Shown here: positions 5,120-7,363 of the stretch, piece by piece
How the letters are laid out: the number at the start of each line of letters is the position of its first letter
How positions within the stretch are numbered: the first letter of the stretch is position 1
Source: Alphaproteobacteria bacterium
GTDB lineage: Bacteria > Pseudomonadota > Alphaproteobacteria > Geminicoccales > Geminicoccaceae
DNA length: 7,363 nt
Direction of reading: 5' to 3'
NCBI GenBank assembly: GCA_026984595.1
Contig: JALSRW010000590.1
Span: forward strand, 1 to 7,363
Program-made: the position numbers and the translations under genes
Notes under the pieces: generated by a model
The model's database searches: none
Seen by the model: the letters and a program-made list of their open reading frames with translations, nothing else
Told to the model about the DNA's origin: nothing

Positions 5120-6949
5120 ATGGATCAGCGAAACATCGCCATCATCGCCCATGTCGATCATGGCAAGACCACCCTCGTCGATTGTCTCCTGCGGCAGTCG
5201 GGGGTGTTCCGCGACAACGAGCAGGTGCGGGAACGGGCGCTGGATTCGGGCGATCTCGAGCGCGAGCGGGGCATCACCATCCTCGCCAAATGCACGAGCG
5301 TGATCTGGAAGGATGTCCGCATCAACATCGTCGACACGCCGGGCCATGCCGATTTCGGCGGCGAGGTGGAGCGCATCCTGTCGATGGTCGATTCCTGCCT
5401 GCTGCTGGTGGATGCCGCCGAGGGGCCGATGCCGCAGACCAAGTTCGTGCTCGGCAAGGCGCTGGCCCGGGGGTTGCGGCCGATCGTGGTGGTCAACAAG
5501 GTCGACCGGCCCGACCAGCGGGCGGAAGCGGTGCTCGACGAAATCTTCGACCTGTTCGCGGCCCTCGATGCCGACGAGGCGCAGCTCGATTTTCCCCATC
5601 TCTTCGCCTCCGCCAAGGAAGGCTGGGCGGTGCGGGATCTCGCCGATCCGCGAGAAGGCATGGCGCCGCTGTTCGATCTGGTCCTCGAGCATGTGCCGGC
5701 ACCGGTGGTCGATCCCGAGGGACCGTTCCGGCTGCTGGCCTCGATCCTCGAATACGACCCCTATCTCGGCCGGGTGCTGACCGGCCGCATCGAATCGGGA
5801 CGGCTGGTCCCCAACACCACGCTGAAGGCTCTCGCGCGCACCGGCGAGGAGCTGGAGCGGGCGCGGATCACCAAGATCCTCGCCTTTCGCGGCCTCGCCC
5901 GCCAGCCCGTTGCCGCGGCCGAGGCCGGCGATATCGTGGCCATCGCCGGTTTCTCGCGACCGACCGTGGCCGATACGCTGTGTGATCTCGAGGTCGAGGC
6001 GCCGCTGCCCGCCCAGCCCATCGACCCTCCCACCGTGGCCGTCACCTTCTCCGTCAACGACAGCCCCTTTGCCGGCCAGGAAGGCGACAAGGTGACCTCG
6101 CGCCAGATCCTCGCCCGCCTCGAGCGCGAGGCCGAGGGCAATGTCGCCATCCGGGTGCGCAGGCTGCCCGACCAGGACGCCTTCGAGGTGGCCGGCCGCG
6201 GCGAACTGCAGCTCGCCGTGCTGATCGAGACCATGCGCCGCGAGGGCTACGAGATGGCCATCTCGCGGCCGCGGGTGCTGATCCGCACCGACCCCGAGAC
6301 CGGGGCGCGGCTGGAGCCGGTCGAGGAGGTGGTGATCGACCTCGACGAAGCATTCGCCGGGGTGGTGGTGGAGAAACTCACCCGCCGGAAGGGCGAGCTC
6401 CTGGAGATGCGCCCCACCGGCACCGGCCGGCTGCGGCTGGTGTTCAAGGCACCCTCGCGGGCGCTGATCGGCTATCACGGGGAATTCCTGACCGATACCC
6501 GCGGCAGCGGCGTGCTCAACCGGGTGTTCGCCGGTTTCGAGCCCTGGAAGGGGCCGATCCGCGGCCGCCACACCGGCGTCATCGTCTCCTCCGTGCAGGG
6601 TGAGGCGGTGGCCTATGCGCTGTGGAACCTGGAGGAGCGCGGGCTGCTGTTCATCGGTCCCGGCGAGAAGGTTTATTCCGGGATGATCATCGGCGAGCAT
6701 GCCAAGGCGGGCGATCTCGAGGTCAATCCGCTGCGGGCCAAGAAGCTCACCAACATCCGCGCCGCCGGCAAGGACGATGCCATCCTCCTGTCGCCGCCGA
6801 CGCGGATGCCCCTGGAGCGGGCGCTCGCCTACATCGAGGAGGACGAGCTGGTGGAGGTCACCCCCGCCAGCATCCGCCTGCGCAAGCGCCATCTCGACCC
6901 CGGCCAGCGCAAGAAGGCGATGCGCCGCAGCGCCCGCGAACTCGCCTGA
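5120..6949 (+). CDS. typA: ribosome-associated translational GTPase TypA/BipA
   Basis: This encodes 609 residues, the standard full length. TypA/BipA binds the 70S ribosome in the EF-G site and helps 50S subunit assembly and stress adaptation, notably at low temperature. All GTPase motifs are intact: G1 AHVDHGKT (10-17), G2 RGITI (50-54), G3 DTPGH (72-76) with catalytic H76, G4 NKVD (126-129) and G5 SAK (164-166). An EF-Tu-like barrel (about 205-295), an EF-G domain III-like part (about 300-385) and a domain V-like part follow. The BipA-specific C-terminal domain includes SRALIGYHGEFLTDTRG and KKLTNIRAAGKDD. The frame stays open well upstream of 5120, but the family begins at the MDQRNIAIIAHVDHGKT start, and no other ATG lies close by. 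The ribosome site is weak (GGAT about eight bases before ATG). It is divergent from the transporter operon and probably transcribed alone. Confidence 0.97.
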   Translation: MDQRNIAIIAHVDHGKTTLVDCLLRQSGVFRDNEQVRERALDSGDLERERGITILAKCTSVIWKDVRINIVDTPGHADFGGEVERILSMVDSCLLLVDAAEGPMPQTKFVLGKALARGLRPIVVVNKVDRPDQRAEAVLDEIFDLFAALDADEAQLDFPHLFASAKEGWAVRDLADPREGMAPLFDLVLEHVPAPVVDPEGPFRLLASILEYDPYLGRVLTGRIESGRLVPNTTLKALARTGEELERARITKILAFRGLARQPVAAAEAGDIVAIAGFSRPTVADTLCDLEVEAPLPAQPIDPPTVAVTFSVNDSPFAGQEGDKVTSRQILARLEREAEGNVAIRVRRLPDQDAFEVAGRGELQLAVLIETMRREGYEMAISRPRVLIRTDPETGARLEPVEEVVIDLDEAFAGVVVEKLTRRKGELLEMRPTGTGRLRLVFKAPSRALIGYHGEFLTDTRGSGVLNRVFAGFEPWKGPIRGRHTGVIVSSVQGEAVAYALWNLEERGLLFIGPGEKVYSGMIIGEHAKAGDLEVNPLRAKKLTNIRAAGKDDAILLSPPTRMPLERALAYIEEDELVEVTPASIRLRKRHLDPGQRKKAMRRSARELA

Positions 6950-6985
6950 GTGCAGACGCGCGCGGCGGCGGTCCTCTCCGCTCCC

Positions 6986-7014
6986 TTGCCCTGCCGCAAA
7001 GGCGCCGCTAGATA
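6986..7014 (+). promoter_or_regulatory. candidate promoter of tRNA-Ser
   Basis: TTGCCC (6986-6991) and TAGATA (7009-7014) are 17 bases apart, so a transcript would start about ten bases before the tRNA. Both boxes match only moderately; GATAAC (7011-7016) is an alternative -10 with wider spacing. No terminator with a T-run was seen between typA and this site, so read-through from typA is also possible. Confidence 0.4.
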
Positions 7015-7032
7015 ACGGACGCCCCGCACCGC

Positions 7033-7122
7033 GGAGGGATGCCGGAGTGGTTGAACGGGGCGGTCTCGAAAACCGTTGTACCCTTGCGGGTACCGAGGGT
7101 TCGAATCCCTCTCCCTCCGCCA
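7033..7122 (+). tRNA. tRNA-Ser, anticodon CGA
   Basis: The 90-base gene folds into a complete class II tRNA. The acceptor stem GGAGGGA (7033-7039) pairs with TCCCTCC (7112-7118), followed by discriminator G and an encoded CCA (7120-7122). The D-arm region is typical of bacterial serine tRNAs (TGCCGGAGTGGTTGAACGG). The anticodon stem is 7060-7064 with 7072-7076, and the loop CTCGAAA gives CGA at 7067-7069, reading UCG codons. The long variable arm has a 6-bp stem GTACCC/GGGTAC (7078-7083, 7088-7093), a serine identity element. The T-arm is GAGGG-TTCGAAT-CCCTC (7095-7111). UCG is a favoured serine codon in GC-rich genomes. Confidence 0.97.
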
Positions 7123-7143
7123 GACGCGCTGTCGCTGCGCGTC
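7123..7143. terminator. 7-bp stem-loop directly after the tRNA-Ser CCA end
   Basis: GACGCGC (7123-7129) and GCGCGTC (7137-7143) form a perfect inverted repeat with a 7-base loop, starting at the first base after CCA. No T-run follows on either strand, so it is not a textbook intrinsic terminator. It may slow polymerase or mark the trailer for tRNA 3' processing. Its right arm overlaps the TGA (7142-7144) of the facing minus-strand gene, so it could act on both converging transcripts. Confidence 0.42.
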
Positions 7144-7363
7144 AGCGGCTCTGCACAGTTTCCCGCAATCCTCCTGATCCTCGCGTTCCCGATCGCTCTG
7201 CGCAGGCTTCGGCGAAGCGGCGCAACTCGGCCTTGCACGCCGGCGGCAGGCGGTTCCAGGGGGTATTCGTCAGCGCGCATTCCAGCGCGTAGAGGGCGAG
7301 GATGTGGATCTCGCGCGGAAAACGCCATTGCAACCGGGCGTAAACCTCGAAGACGCCGGCCTC
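7142..7363 (-). CDS. C-terminal part of an unrecognised protein (partial)
   Basis: The last 73 codons and the TGA stop (7142-7144) are present; the frame is open to the right edge, so the start lies outside. The first 50 or so codons show strong G/C third positions, which supports real coding. The peptide includes YARLQWRFPREIHILALYAL and later TPWNRLPPACKAELRRFAEA, giving a probable helical region followed by a polar Gly/Ser/Arg-rich tail. I do not recognise the family. The hydrophobic stretch IHILALYALECAL is too short and interrupted to call a membrane segment with confidence. It converges on the tRNA-Ser gene with a gap of 19 bases that is filled by the stem-loop. A TTG inside the frame at 7331-7333 could be taken as a start, but the frame continues upstream, so I treat the gene as truncated by the window. 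Confidence 0.55.
   Translation of the reverse strand, partial: EAGVFEVYARLQWRFPREIHILALYALECALTNTPWNRLPPACKAELRRFAEACAERSGTRGSGGLRETVQSR

Noticed and set aside
3866..6892. Minus-strand open frame of 1008 codons running across typA into the permease
   Set aside because: The upstream two thirds is the antisense of typA, rich in His, Gly and Asp with no domain. Only the final 334 codons, from ATG 4868-4870, are the real permease.
7033..7122. tRNA-Ser as an integration site of a genomic island
   Set aside because: No integrase gene and no second copy of the tRNA 3' end is seen in the 241 bases after it. The window ends too soon to support the claim.
7008..7328. Minus-strand frame of 106 codons covering the tRNA-Ser gene
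   Set aside because: Its end (GRGIRTLGTRKGTTVFETAP) is the well-known false translation of the antisense strand of a tRNA-Ser gene. The tRNA fold is unambiguous.
1..7363. CRISPR arrays, insertion sequences, phage, toxin-antitoxin or defence genes
   Set aside because: Reading both strands showed no spaced direct repeats, no transposase or integrase motifs and no such gene families. Base composition looks even throughout.

Overview
The window looks like chromosomal DNA from a GC-rich alphaproteobacterium, possibly of the Rhodospirillales type. This is inferred from strong G/C preference at third codon positions, a PfkB-type adenosine kinase-like gene of the form common in that class, a TypA protein beginning MDQRNIAIIAHVDHGKT, and sparse Shine-Dalgarno sites. 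The lineage is inference; no marker here fixes the genus.

Layout from left to right. Bases 1-108 hold the 3' end of a plus-strand gene, probably a rhodanese-like domain. A minus-strand PfkB carbohydrate/nucleoside kinase (103-1128) converges on it and overlaps it by six bases. Next comes a minus-strand ABC import cluster, read from right to left: a MalG-like permease (3866-4870), a periplasmic solute-binding protein (2362-3831) and a MalK/UgpC-like ATPase (1226-2302). A 9-bp perfect stem-loop lies between the binding protein and ATPase genes. The kinase has its own candidate promoter in the 97-bp gap after the ATPase gene. A 249-bp divergent control region (4871-5119) separates the transporter from typA/bipA (5120-6949, plus strand), which encodes a complete ribosome-associated GTPase. 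A tRNA-Ser(CGA) gene with encoded CCA (7033-7122) follows. A small hairpin lies directly behind it and overlaps the stop codon of an unrecognised minus-strand gene that runs off the right edge.

The transporter genes should work together: the binding protein captures a solute, probably a sugar, polyol or related compound, in the periplasm, and the permease and ATPase import it. The cluster has only one permease gene. CUT1 importers normally use two different ones, and no second one fits between the permease and divergent typA. The permease also has an extra stretch of about 60 residues carrying two hydrophobic segments, and an Asp where the EAA loop normally has Gly. This is the most unusual part of the window. 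The remaining genes look like ordinary housekeeping genes. I found no mobile element, CRISPR array, phage gene or defence system.
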